Shown: positions 33,919 to 46,396 of the stretch, one piece after another | Layout of the letters: every line of letters begins with the position of its first letter | Position numbering within the stretch: position 1 is the stretch's first letter | Source: Odiellus spinosus | Lineage: Eukaryota > Arthropoda > Arachnida > Opiliones > Phalangiidae | Length of the DNA: 64,000 nt | Assembly (NCBI GenBank): GCA_963920705.1 | Contig: OY987233.1 | Span: 7,554,001 to 7,618,000, forward strand | Reading direction: 5' to 3' | Made by a program: the position numbers and the translations under genes | Notes under the pieces: model-generated | The model's input: the letters and a program-made list of their open reading frames with translations, nothing else | Told to the model about the DNA's origin: nothing | Database searches by the model: none

Positions 33919-36375
33919 ATGGGCGAAAGCCTGGATATCACGGGGCAAAATGGGCGAAAGCCAGGATATCACGGGGCAAAATGGGCGAAAGCCAGGATAT
34001 CACGGGGCAAAATGAGCGAAAGCCAGGATATCACGGGGCAAAATGGGCGAAAGCCAGGATATCACGGGGCAAAATGGGCGAAAGCCAGGATATCACGGGG
34101 CAAAATGGGCGAAAGCCAGGATATCACGGGGCAAAATGGGCGAAAGCCAGGATATCACGGGGCAAAATGGGCGAAAGCCAGGATATCACGGGGCAAAATG
34201 GGCGAAAGCCAGGATATCACGGGGCAAAATGGGCGAAAGCCAGGATATCACGGGGCAAAATGGGCGAAAGCCAGGATATCACGGGGCAAAATGGGCGAAA
34301 GCCAGGATATCACGGGGCAAAATGGGCGAAAGCCAGGATATCACGGGGCAAAATGGGCGAAAGCCAGGATATCACGGGGCAAAATGGGCGAAAGCCAGGA
34401 TATCACGGGGCAAAATGGGCGAAAGCCAGGATATCACGGGGCAAAATGGGCGAAAGCCAGGATATCACGGGGCAAAATGGGCGAAAGCCAGGATATCACG
34501 GGGCAAAATGGGCGAAAGCCAGGATATCACGGGGCAAAATGGGCGAAAGCCAGGATATCACGGGGCAAAATGGGCGAAAGCCAGGATAACACGGGGCAAA
34601 ATGGGCGAAAGCCAGGATAACACGGGGCAAAATTGGCGAAAGCCAGGATATCACGGGGCAAAATGGGAGAAGCCAGGATATCACGGGGCAAAATGGGCGA
34701 AAGCCAGGATATCACGGGGCAAAATGGGCGAAAGCCAGGATATCACGGGGCAAAATGGGCGAAAGCCAGGATATCACGGGGCAAAATGGGCGAAAGCCAG
34801 GATATCACGGGGCAAAATGGGCGAAAGCCAGGATATCACGGGGCAAAATGGGCGAAAGCCAGGATATCACGGGGCAAAATGGGCGAAAGCCAGGATATCA
34901 CGGGGCAAAATGGGCGAAAGCCAGGATATCACGGGGCAAAATGGGCGAAAGCCAGGATATCACGGGGCAAAATGGGCGAAAGCCAGGATATCACGGGGCA
35001 AAATGGGCGAAAGCCAGGATATCACGGGGCAAAATGGGCGAAAGCCAGGATATCACGGGGCAAAATGGGCGAAAGCCAGGATATCACGGGGCAAAATGGG
35101 CGAAAGCCAGGATATCACGGGGCAAAATGGGCGAAAGCCAGGATATCACGGGGCAAAATGGGCGAAAGCCAGGATATCACGGGGCAAAATGGGCGAAAGC
35201 CAGGATATCACGGGGCAAAATGGGCGAAAGCCAGGATATCACGGGGCAAAATGGGCGAAAGCCAGGATATCACGGGGCAAAATGGGCGAAAGCCAGGATA
35301 TCACGGGGCAAAATGGGCGAAAGCCAGGATAACACGGGGCAAAATGGGCGAAAGCCAGGATAACACGGGGCAAAATTGGCGAAAGCCAGGATATCACGGG
35401 GCAAAATGGGAGAAGCCAGGATATCACGGGGCAAAATGGGCGAAAGCCAGGATATCACGGGGCAAAATGGGCGAAAGCCAGGATATCACGGGGCAAAATG
35501 GGCGAAAGCCAGGATATCACGGGGCAAAATGGGCGAAAGCCAGGATAACACGGGGCAAAATTGGCGAAAGCCAGGATAACACGGGGCAAAATTGGCGAAA
35601 GCCAGGATATCACGGGGCAAAATGGGAGAAGCCAGGATATCACGGGGCAAAATGGGCGAAAGCCAGGATATCACGGGGCAAAATGGGCGAAAGCCAGGAT
35701 ATCACGGGGCAAAATGGGCGAAAGCCAGGATATCACGGGGCTAAATGGGCGAAAGCCAGGATATCACGGGGCTAAATGGGCGAAAGCCAGGATATCACGG
35801 GGCAAAATGGGCGAAAGCCAGGATATCACGGGGCAAAATGGGCGAAAGCCAGGATATCACGGGGCAAAATGGGCGAAAGCCAGGATATCACGGGGCAAAA
35901 TGGGCGAAAGCCAGGATATCACGGGGCAAAATGGGCGAAAGCCAGGATATCACGGGGCAAAATGGGCGAAAGCCAGGATATCACGGGGCAAAATGGGCGA
36001 AAGCCAGGATATCACGGGGCAAAATGGGCGAAAGTCAGGATATCACGGGGCAAAATGGGCGAAAGCCAGGATATCACGGGGCAAAATGGGCGAAAGCCAG
36101 GATATCACGGGGCAAAATGGGCGAAAGCCAGGATATCACGGGGCAAAATGGGCGAAAGCCAGGATATCACGGGGCAAAATGGGCGAAAGCCAGGATATCA
36201 CGGGGCAAAATGGGCGAAAGCCAGGATATCACGGGGCAAAATGGGCGAAAGCCAGGATATCACGGGGCAAAATGGGCGAAAGCCAGGATATCACGGGGAA
36301 AAATGGGCGAAAGTCAGGATATCACGCTTCAAAATGAGCGGAAACCACAATATCCTAGCACGGGGCGAAATGGAC
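33919..36375. repeat. Minisatellite, 31-bp unit, about 79 copies with higher-order structure
   Basis: The unit is GGGCGAAAGCCAGGATATCA followed by CGGGGCAAAAT, over 95% identical in most copies. A marker block (GGATAAC, GGATAAC, AATTGGC, then a 30-bp unit with GGGAGAAGCC) occurs at 34581, 35324 and 35540. These spacings of 743 and 216 bp equal 24 and 7 units minus one base. The outermost units are degenerate. All plus-strand frames are open for long runs because the unit has no stop codon in any phase. Confidence 0.98.
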
Positions 36376-36909
36376 GAAAATCAACTGTTGACTCTATAAT
36401 TGTTTCGCGACCATATTAATACCTCTAAATGCCGGGGTTTTTAACATCACCGTCTGTTGATTCTAGCTCCTTTTCCCCTTGCATTTGGAGCTTTTGTGGT
36501 GGTAATGTTGTGCTTAACTATAGCGGGAATATTTTAGAATCTCGTTTACCAACCCGAGTAAACGGGCCCTATCTGTATGCGTTTATGTACTAGGACTTTT
36601 TGCATATACAATTTCTTATCTTTACGCCTGGACAAAGTACAATTTCGAAAGCGCGTGACAAATAAATGCAGATTCGGAAATTAAGGCGTTTTTCACTTTC
36701 ATAAAACAAGAAATATATCCCAGATAAGAACAGTCGACATTTGAAGTTACACAATTAACCAGGAACCATAGACCACCGATTTTTGCGGTTGATAAACCAT
36801 TCTAGGTATTATCGTGTGTCGTATTTTTATGAATGCATTGTAAATTAATTGATCACATAAGGGGGGGGGGTAAAAATCAACGATTCAAAGTATCCTTTGC
36901 CATAAAAAA

Positions 36910-37235
36910 GGTAGCAGTCTCACTTTGAAGTGAGGCTGTCACGGATTTTTCATGAAATTCAAACGGAAATTGAGTAGCATTTCCGGAAAGATCGTTAAAA
37001 TACGATTCAAAATACATATACATATGTCATATAAGAAAATTACCGCGACAGTAAAAATACATATTTTATAATAGCCATTTCTGAAATTTTTAAAATAAAA
37101 ATTCTCCGCAATACTACGTCATCACTATGGTAGCGTGATTTCGCTATTGTATAGAGCTTCCTACAGTTAATTCCTTGTCGCGTTTATGGCACCAGTGATA
37201 AGGTCGCTTTCACGAGGTCTTTTTCGTAAAAGTAC
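36910..37235 (+). mobile_element. CACCAGTGATAAGG family, near-complete copy
   Basis: Runs from AGTGAGGCTGTCACGG through GCGACAGTAAAAATACATAT and TACTACGTCATCACTATGG to GGTCTTTTTCGTAAAAGTAC. The copy at 50795-51120 is its reverse complement over the whole length. Partial copies lie at 32505-32600 and 38940-39030. Confidence 0.8.
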
Positions 37236-37357
37236 AGAAATAAACTACGTCATATATCGGAAAAAATAGATTACCTATATATTTTTAACATTTTCATTTT
37301 GAAGTTTATTAAAAACGCGTCAAGCCAGAGATATTAAATTTTGAATATGGCGTTTTA

Positions 37358-37708
37358 ATTGACGAATTCGAAATTTCCATGCTCATAAACCAACTGATCC
37401 AGGAGCTACGGCCATTGGGGTACAAATAAAACGATGAATTATCGCAATAGATGACGCGCCTGCGCCTCACTCTCTCTTTCGCTCTCGTACCCATCCACGT
37501 ATTACACCCGTTGCTACGGGAAACGCGTCGAGTCTCGAAGCGCGAGGGGAGGGGTTACCGCCTAGTTTGTCTCTCTCGTCATAACTTAGCCAATCAGAAT
37601 AGGATCGGAACTACGATAGCGACATCTCTTAACAGATCGGCGCGTAAAGAGTGTACCCCAATGGCGCGCTGCCCCTGCAAGTTCCTCTTCAATTTTGAAT
37701 TCGTCTAT
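37358..37708 (+). mobile_element. 350-bp CpG-rich TIR element, copy 1
   Basis: The ends ATTGACGAATTCGAAATTT and AATTTTGAATTCGTCTAT are inverted. An inner inverted pair is CATTGGGGTACAAAT and GTGTACCCCAATG. The middle is CpG-rich (CGCGTCGAGTCTCGAAGCGC). The copy at 39721-40066 matches it throughout. Confidence 0.88.
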
Positions 37709-38393
37709 AGTAAAATAAAACTAAAAATGTAATACATAGTGACTTTAAGTGTTTTTCAAGCAAGTTTACTTTAAGAGTTTCCCAATGTCATCACGCTTAT
37801 TTTAGTTTTAATTTATCAGTAAAGCAGTGGAGTCTTAACGTGATAACAATTATATCTTAACAATAATTACCATTATTCTAGTTTTTAAAGAAGCTTAGTT
37901 TAGAGATAAGGAGTTTTGGATTGTGCTATCTTAATTCTTTAGCGATTCCGCTCTTGTCGGGAAACGTTGTGCCGTTTTTAAACGGTGCGGATAATTTAAC
38001 GTATGAGTATTCTTTTACTTGTACGAGCAACCAAAATTTAAAACTAAATCTTTTAGTGCGCAGACGCGTATAAAATTTCAAAAAAAAAAAAAAACAAAAA
38101 AAAAGAAAAATAATAATAATAAAAAAAAAGGATTTCTTTAGTAACCTCCTTACATATTTTGTGGTCTGAAACTGTAAATAGTTTGTTCAGGGTCCGAATT
38201 TTGAATATCTTGAGCTCAAATATATTTTAAAACTGTTTTTTCAATGAAGCCAAAAAGTTGGAATGAAGAACTTGCCGTTGATAAGTAAAGATTTTCATTT
38301 TTTTCTTTCTTTGCTTTAAAAAAGTTTAGCTCTTTTTTTTGGTTTAAATTTAAAGTTGTAATGAAATGAATTGAAAGTTAAACCTAACCAGTT

Positions 38394-38760
38394 TTTTAAT
38401 AGGCCTACTCCACCAGTAAATTGTTTTAACAAACAAATAATTGACTAAAAATAAAATTAAAACTTACCCGGAAAATAGGCTTAGCTGATTCATGAATATC
38501 CTGAATTTCTTCGCATTTGTGGGTCAGCGACCAATGAGCAAAGGCTTGTCGTTAATACTAGATCTCCATGAGACTTCTAATAACATTCGATTGGTCGCTG
38601 ACCCCTTCAATTCGAAGAATTTCAGGATCTCCATGAATCCAGCTAAGCCTATTTTCATAGTTTGATACTTGTTTGTAATTTTTTTTACTGTTGGATTAGG
38701 CCTATTTAAACGATAAGGAATGGATAAAAAATACTTGTTAGGTTCCATTCTCCCTTTAAA
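38394..38760. mobile_element. Foldback element (AAAGGGAGAATGCAAC family)
   Basis: GGATTTCTTCGCATT-type and GACCAATGAGCAAAGGC arms at the left are mirrored by GATTGGTCGCTGACCCCTTC and GGATCTCCATGAATCC at the right, ending CCATTCTCCCTTTAAA. The left terminus is degenerate. Confidence 0.75.
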
Positions 38761-38797
38761 GGAATAATCTAGTATGATTTCGGAGATGTTACTATGT

Positions 38798-39030
38798 ACG
38801 GGGCGCCGTTTAAGAGTTACGAAATTAATCACGCGTGGATGACCCCTTAACGTACATTAATAAACTTATTCTCAATGATATTTATTTCTGATACGTAATT
38901 AACGTTAAATGTCATACGAATGATATTTAACTTTTTGGATTAAGTACTTTCATGAAAAAGACCGCGCGAAACCGACCTTATCACTGGTGCCAGAACGCCC
39001 GAGAATCAACTGTAGGGTCTTACAGACGAC
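38798..39030. repeat. Two repeat fragments side by side
   Basis: 38798-38870 is one arm of the ACGGGGCGCCGTTTAAGAG inverted repeat of 27017-27242. 38940-39030 is an inverted end of the CACCAGTGATAAGG family (AAAAAGACCGCGCG, CTTATCACTGGTGCC). Confidence 0.75.
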
Positions 39031-39720
39031 CATAGCGGGGACGTAGTATACATGTTAAAATTTGTAACAGAATCCCTTTGAACAAATTAATATTCTCCTT
39101 TGTTGCATAATGAATAACTAATAACGAGACCCTATAAAAGTAATATACATATAAAAGTTAAACCCCTATTATGCCTTAAATCTGAATAATGTAAGTTACA
39201 TAATTGAATAATTTTCAGTAAATTGTCTAGATATTCTAGATTTATGGGTAAAATTTCGTTTAAAGATTCAAAGAGTGACCCTAAATTTGATCTTGATGAC
39301 GACGTGTCTTCATTAATAATCAATTCATTTATCGTTCGCTGTAATATTATAGTTTTTTTATTATATATTAATCCATTTTGCTGATAAACGTCATTTCTTA
39401 GCCTTCGCTCTCTCGTAATCGTGATCGTTCAATGTACGCTCGGTTAATCGTCTTTTGCTTGAGCTAATAAATTTGACTATATAGCCATTATAAAATTATG
39501 ATATCGATTGGGTATTAATAATATCTTTAAAGTTGGCCTCTCATACAATATGCACGTGATCTAGATTTCCTTTTAAAGAGATTCTCGTTGATATAGTCTT
39601 ATTTCATCGAATATCCTAATCGTTCGACAAGGAGTTCATTTGATCGAATTCAAAATGATCGATACTGGCGAATAAATTTCCAAAATTATCGACACTCGCT
39701 GGAAGCTAGGGCTAACAACA

Positions 39721-40066
39721 ATTGACGAATTCGAAATTTCCATACTTCCAGCTAGGGGCTACTGCCATTGGGGTACAAATATAATGATGAATTATCACGA
39801 TAGATGGCGCGCCTCCGCCTCACTCTATCTCTCGCTCTCGTACCTATCCACGTATTACACACGTTGCTACGGGAAACGCGTCGAGTCTCGAAGCTCGAGG
39901 GGAGGGGTTACCGCCTAGTTTGTTTCTCTCGTCATAGCTTAGCCAATCAGAATAAGATCAGAAGGAACTACGATAGCGACAACTCTTAACAGATCGGCGC
40001 GTAAAGAGGGTACCCCAATGACGCGCTGCCCCTGCAAGTTCTTTTTCAATTTCGAATTCGTTTATA
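39721..40066 (+). mobile_element. 350-bp CpG-rich TIR element, copy 2
   Basis: Same orientation and ends as 37358-37708, with scattered substitutions and small indels (for example an extra GGAA in the right half). No transposase. Confidence 0.88.
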
Positions 40067-40679
40067 GAGATGAAAAACGCTTGTCAATCACTTGGAATTC
40101 GATCAAATACACTCTGGTCCTTTTCCAATAGGTCCTAGGGACCTAAGGATAGAAATTATATTTCATTCTCCCTTTGGGAATAGAAAACTAATTGTAACAG
40201 ATTTAATTTAATCATTTGTGTAGTTGGTCCATTGAACCTTTACAAGTAAACACTAGTTGGTGATATGGTGAACTTTATCAGAGACATATATCCATCCTCG
40301 AAGTATTGTTTGCTGTCTTGAAATCGTGAGACGGTCCACTGACATTGATACAATTGAGTGAAAGACAGTTGTAATTAGATAAACGCCTTCTGACACCGTT
40401 CCTCGTATTTCTTTCATCCTGCCTTTCACTTCATTGTCTCTATGTTAGAGGACGAACTGTGTAGAGTTTGCACAGACATCCTCGAAATGAAATTCCTTAT
40501 TGATTAAATTTTTGTTGCTTTAGCAGACTTGACAATTTTGTTGCTATAGGTCTCGGAAACAATTATGCGTTAACCAACGTACTGGGTTAATACTGAAGGG
40601 TTAGTGACTTTGGTATATAAATCTGTACACTAACTAAGCGATTACGTAACAAACTATAGCCTTTGGCAATTTTCCAAAA

Positions 40680-42415
40680 TGTGTTACCTAAAGTTGCTAG
40701 GTTCCAAATTTAGTTACATAAAGTTGCTAGGTTCCAAATTTAGTTACATAAAGTTGCTAGGTTCCAAATTTAGTTACATAAAGTTACTAGGTTCCAAATT
40801 TAGTTACATAAAGTTGCTAGGTTCCAAATTTAGTTACATAAAGTTGCTAGGTTCCAAATTTAGTTACATAAAGTTGCTAGGTTCCAAATTTAGTTACATA
40901 AAGTTGCTAGGTTCCAAATTTAGTTACATAAAGTTGCTAGGTTCCAAATTTAGTTACATAAAGTTGCTAGGTTCCAAATTTAGTTACATAAAGTTGCTAG
41001 GTTCCAAATTTAGTTACATAAAGTTGCTAGGTTCCAAATTTAGTTACATAAAGTTGCTAGGTTCCAAAATTTGTCATCTTAAGTTGCTAAGTTCCAAATT
41101 TTGTCACCTTAAGTTGCTAGGTTCCCAATTTTGTTACCATAAGTTGCTAGGTTCCAAATTTTGTTACCACAAGTTGCTAGGTTCCAAATTTTGTTACCAC
41201 AAGTTGCTAGGTTCCAAATTTTGTTACCACAAGTTGCTAGGTTCCAAATTTTGTTACCACAAGTTGCTAGGTTCCAAATTTTGTTACCACAAGTTGCTAG
41301 GTTCCAAATTTTGTTACCACAAGTTGCTAGGTTCCAAATTTTGTTACCACAAGTTGCTAGGTTCCAAATTTTGTTACCACAAGTTGCTAGGTTCCAAATT
41401 TTGTTACCTAAAGTTGCTAGGTTCCAAATTTTGTTACCTAAAGTTGCTAGGATCCAAATTTTGTTACCTAAAGTTGCTAGGTTCCAAATTTTGTTACCTA
41501 AAGTTGCTAGGTTCCAAATTTTGTTACCTAAAGTTGCTAGGTTCCAAATTTTGTTACCACAAGTTGCTAGGTTCCAAATTTTGTTACCACAAGTTGCTAG
41601 GTTCCAAATTTTGTTACCACAAGTTGCTAGGTTCCAAATTTTTTTACCACAAGTTGCTAGGTTCCAAATTTTGTTACCACAAGTTGCTAGGTTCCAAATT
41701 TTGTTACCACAAGTTGCTAGGTTCCAAATTTTGTTACCACAAGTTGCTAGGTTCCAAATTTTGTTACCACAAGTTGCTAGGTTCCAAATTTTTTTACCAC
41801 AAGTTGCTAGGTTCCAAATTTTGTTACCACAAGTTGCTAGGTTCCAAATTTTGTTACCACAAGTTGCTAGGTTCCAAATTTTGTTACCACAAGTTGCTAG
41901 GTTCCAAATTTTGTTACCACAAGTTGCTAGGTTCCAAATTTTGTTACCATAAGTTGCTAGGTTCCAAATTTTGTTACCATAAGTTGCTAGGTTCCAAATT
42001 TTGTTACCATAAGTTGCTAGGTTCCAAATTTTGTTACCACAAGTTGCTAGGTTCCAAATTTTGTTACCATAAGTTGCTAGGTTCCAAATTTTGTTACCAT
42101 AAGTTGCTAGGTTCCAAATTTTGTTACCATAAGTTGCTAGGTTCCAAATTTTGTTACCATAAGTTGCTAGGTTCCAAATTTTGTTACCATAAGTTGCTAG
42201 GTTCCAAATTTTGTTACCTAAAGTTGCTAGGTTCCAAATTTTGGGTACCTTAAGTTGCTAGGTTCCAAATTTTGTTACCATAAGTTGCAAGGTTCCAATT
42301 TTGGTTACCTTAAGTTGCTAGGTTACAAATTTTGTTACCATAAGTTGCTAGGTTACAATTTTGGTTACCTTAAGTGCTAGTTTCCAAATTTTATTACCTT
42401 AAGTAGCTATGCTCC
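40680..42415. repeat. Minisatellite, 30-bp unit, about 58 copies in variant blocks
   Basis: The unit has the core AAGTTGCTAGGTTCCAAATT followed by a variable ten bases. About 13 copies carry TAGTTACATA, then mostly TTGTTACCAC, with blocks of TTGTTACCTA and TTGTTACCAT. The right edge degenerates after 42240. Because 30 is a multiple of three, a 524-codon frame with a ten-residue repeat (LLGSKFCYHK) results. I treat it as repeat, not gene. Confidence 0.97.
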
Positions 42416-43379
42416 AAAAGTTTCTTCGTTGCAAGTTTGGTTACCCAAAGTTGATTATAAATTTTGTTAAAGACAAAATCTTTCTTACTCGGCAACGCGA
42501 GTGTTAGAACCCTTTAAAAACCAATATAATTTTATTTTATGATACTCAACTAATCTCTGTATTCAAGTAGCGTAAAAGCAAGCATTATCCACTTTTATTT
42601 AAATTTATATTTAGGTAGTTATGCTATACATTTTAAGATAATATTCAATCTAAGCCTAACACGGAAGCCCTTTTTACGGTATAAGCGGTATAGGTCTGAT
42701 TTCAGCTCGCGTGTCAAAACACGATCAAACCTTTGTTATGACTGTGTGACTCATAATAAGTTTACTTCTACTTTGCGTGCTCAAGATGACCATTTTTTAC
42801 TACAAAACTCTAAAAAAAGCTAAGTCGAAAACTTAGGCGTATTTATACATTGATTTAAATCTCTTACACGATGAAAGTAGTTCTGAAAAGTACTAGTTAT
42901 TGTGTAGAATTTTTGCACCACCGTAGGCCTTATGGTAAAAAAAGGAAGGCTTAGACTGAGCGATATCTATTAAAAATACAGTCCATTCCACGCCTTAGAG
43001 TCAATATGTGCAAAGTCCGAGAGGTCGATGTTTCTAGAAGCCTAGATTTAGGGTTCTTTTCTTTTTACCGCCACCGCGAAAACGTCAGTTTATACTCTCA
43101 TCTAAACTCAACATGAAATACATAGTTAAGCAAGAAATTATCAATGTTAATAAATTCGAAACACTTATTAATATTTAAAAAATTTTATTACTATACATTA
43201 TGTATTGAAAATAAAAAAAAAATCCAACTCGGTTTTATATGCAAAGAAAGAGTAATTAAATTTGATCCTATTAGAATCCGATCACGTGTGATCGGTCAGA
43301 TCCGACTACGTGTGATCGGATTCTGATCATATGCAAGGAAACGGGACCAAATTCGATCATATAACTCAAATTTCTATAC
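42416..43379. other. Intergenic, nothing recognised
   Basis: AT-rich, with no gene signal. Its last 120 bp contain GATCACGTGTGATCGG palindromes that lead into the degenerate left edge of the next array. Confidence 0.4.
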
Positions 43380-44880
43380 TTTTTTTAATTCTATCAAATG
43401 TATTTCGATCTCATGTACCAGAATTCGATCATTTGTATCATGATTCCATCAAATTAATTTCGATCATCTGCATCAGGATTTTATCAAATGCATATCGATT
43501 ATTTTTACGTCGATGCAATCAAATGCATTTCGTTTATTTGTACCACGAATCGATCGTTTGTACCACGAATCGATCGTTTGTACCGCGAATCGATCGTTTG
43601 TACCGCGAATCGATCGTTTGTACCGCGACTCGATCGTTTGTACCGCGACTCGATCGTTTGTACCGCGACTCGATCGTTTGTACCGCGACTCGATCGTTTG
43701 TACCGCGACTCGATCGTTTGTACCGCGACTCGATCGTTTGTACCGCGACTCGATCGTTTGTACCGCGACTCGATCGTTTGTACCGCGACTCGATCGTTTG
43801 TACCGCGACTCGATCGTTTGTACCGCGACTCGATCGTTTGTACCGCGACTCGATCGTTTGTACCGCGACTCGATCGTTTGTACCGCGACTCGATCGTTTG
43901 TACCGCGACTCGATCGTTTGTACCGCGACTCGATCGTTTGTACCGCGACTCGATCGTTTGTACCGCGACTCGATCGTTTGTACCGCGACTCGATCGTTTG
44001 TACCGCGACTCGATCGTTTGTACCGCGACTCGATCGTTTGTACCGCGAATCGATCGTTTGTACCGCGATTCGATCGTTTGTACCGCGATTCGATCGTTTG
44101 TACCGCGATTCGATCGTTTGTACCGCGATTCGATCGTTTGTACCGCGATTCGATCGTTTGTACCGCGATTCGATCGTTTGTACCGCGAATCGTGCGTTTG
44201 TACCGCGAATCGTGCGTTTGTACCGCGAATCGTGCGTTTGTACCGCGAATCGTGCGTTTGTACCGCGAATCGTGCGTTTGTACCGCGAATCGTGCGTTTG
44301 TACCGCGAATCGTGCGTTTGTACCGCGAATCGTGCGTTTGTACCGCGAATCGTGCGTTTGTACCGCGAATCGTGCGTTTGTACCGCGAATCGTGCGTTTG
44401 TACCGCGAATCGTGCGTTTGTACCGCGAATCGTGCGTTTGTACCGCGAATCGTGCGTTTGTACCGCGAATCGTGCGTTTGTACCGCGAATCGTGCGTTTG
44501 TACCGCGAATCGTGCGTTTGTACCGCGAATCGTGCGTTTGTACCGCGAATCGTGCGTTTGTACCGCGAATCGTGCGTTTGTACCGCGAATCGTGCGTTTG
44601 TACCGCGAATCGTGCGTTTGTACCGCGAATCGTGCGTTTGTACCGCGAATCGTGCGTTTGTACCGCGAATCGTGCGTTTGTACCGCGAATCGTGCGTTTG
44701 TACCGCGAATCGTGCGTTTGTACCGCGAATCGTGCGTTTGTACCGCGAATCGTGCGTTTGTACCGCGAATCGTGCGTTTGTACCGCGAATCGTGCGTTTG
44801 TACCGCGAATCGTGCGTTTGTACCGCGAATCGTGCGTTTGTACCGCGAAACGATCGATTGTACCGCGAATCGATCAAGTG
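43380..44880. repeat. CpG-rich minisatellite, 20-bp unit, about 67 clear copies
   Basis: The unit is TACCGCGACTCGATCGTTTG or a variant. In order: a degenerate edge (43380-43550), a few AATCGATCG units, about 21 ACTCGATCG units, one AATCGATCG unit, six ATTCGATCG units, then about 34 AATCGTGCG units, and a degenerate right edge. Most units contain four or five CpG, and the CGATCG forms contain a perfect palindrome. Long open frames on both strands follow from the stop-free unit. Confidence 0.97.
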
Positions 44881-45599
44881 CATTTATATTGTACCATGAT
44901 TAAATCAGTTTCAATTGCATCGAAACCGTCTAAACCAAGTCTTCCAACTCTAGCAATTAATATCATATACAATTAGATGTTAAAGAATGACATTCTTCAC
45001 TGATTTCTTGTATAATATTTATTTCTGACTGAATCCAAACTGCGGGGGATCCAATAGAGTGGTTTTGAAGAACAATACAGAGGCTGATATCCATTGTGCC
45101 TTATACGTAACCGCTATACTGTTTTACATTGTCTCTATAAAAACCAAGGCCTACCTCGGGGGAGATTGATCTGACCCATGATACTAGATGGACTGTTTGG
45201 GGATTGTTAGTTAATTCTGTTTAAAGCTATTGCGGGGACATACCTATGAGGGGCTATACACTGGTTTTTGAACATATCTTGATAGTATTTGTCTGTGGTC
45301 GAACAGAATATACCTGACCATATTCATCATCCTTGTCGGTGTCTTTCTAAATGCTTTACCCGCCTGTACCCTAGTGCAAGATCTTCTTTGGACACCCGTG
45401 GGTTTTTTTTTATCAACCATTCGCTACCTTACCATCTTGTCGGGCGAGCAAGTGGTAATGATATATTTTTGTATTTGAATTGGTTAAAATGTAACCATCG
45501 CATCTAGAACTGTTAGAACGAGCCCTAGTCCTTTGCTAATATTTCTTGGAATTCGTTGTGTAGATTTACCAATCACAGTAGCACGCTAATATCAGACTT
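44881..45599. other. Intergenic, nothing recognised
   Basis: Unique-looking sequence with no gene or repeat family that I can identify. Confidence 0.35.
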
Positions 45600-45935
45600 A
45601 GATGAAACCCTCTTTTGAAGTCTACTACTCTAATGTTCGATATAGCGCTCCTCTCTGTATGGGTAAAATTCACGATTTTACGAGATCGGAGGGGTCCTAC
45701 TTCATACCCCTGTCTACGGAAAATTGGAAATTCTCTCTCTCCACAAACGACGACATTTTTTTGACGAACTCCGAGGCTGCTAGAGATATTCGCTCGACGA
45801 ACTCCCGCTCCGAAAATATCTACCGTTAAGAGGCGTACGAATCGCGCTTTTTGAAACTAACCCATACAGAGAGGGGTAGACAAGACCAGGGAGTAATAGA
45901 CTTCAAAGGAAGGTTTCATCTACTTCTGATAAAAT
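45600..45935 (+). mobile_element. Compact complete CCTCCTTTGAAGTCTA TIR element
   Basis: Starts GATGAAACCCTCTTTTGAAG and ends with the inverted form CTTCAAAGGAAGGTTTCATC, giving TIRs of about 26 bp over about 335 bp. It includes CCTACTTCATACCCC and AAAATATCTACCGTTA. It is the best reference copy for 21700-22335, 27270-27620 and 30440-30660. Confidence 0.85.
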
Positions 45936-46396
45936 GATGTTTTCGATTGAAGGATCAATTTCAAATTGTTTGGTTTCTCAATAACTATACACATTTGAAT
46001 TATGTCAGATATTTTTATGCTACCCTTTTAGCAGACGATAATGATAAAATTGACTTTATTCAAGTTCAAAGAAGATCTAGTAACCTCTTATTTTTATTTC
46101 GAATGATGTATAGAGAGAGGGAAGACGATATTTAAGTGTGTGAAAACATTAAATGGTCATGTATTGATTTTTTTCTACACGTGTTTCTATGGAAATACTT
46201 TGATCGATTCTTTCTTAAAACGCGTCAAAAGGTCTTACCGTTTGATAAAGGAAAAAGTATAACCATTTGATATGATTGAATTTTACTTAGGAATACTGTT
46301 ACGAATATTAAAGTATTGGAAATACATGGTAACTGTAATATTAAAAGATTTAAAAAGGAATATTCTCGTGTAAATATTTATGAAGTCCTGGTTTAA

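Noticed and set aside
33894-36419. Plus-strand frames up to 429 codons (KPGYHGAKWAKARISRG repeat)
   Set aside because: The 31-bp unit has no stop in any phase, so all three frames are open; no independent coding evidence.
40679-42253. 524-codon frame with ten-residue repeats
   Set aside because: A 30-bp tandem unit keeps one frame open by arithmetic. No signal peptide or recognisable domain; the next frame is also open for 263 codons.
28427-44880. CRISPR arrays
   Set aside because: The repeats are contiguous, without unique spacers, and the genome is eukaryotic.
43331-44976. Frames of 449-522 codons on both strands in the CpG-rich array
   Set aside because: All arise from the stop-free 20-bp unit; the degenerate edges show no coding constraint.
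45602-45829. 75-codon frame (also seen in other phases at 27377-27652)
   Set aside because: It lies entirely inside the CCTCCTTTGAAGTCTA element, and related copies do not preserve a common frame.
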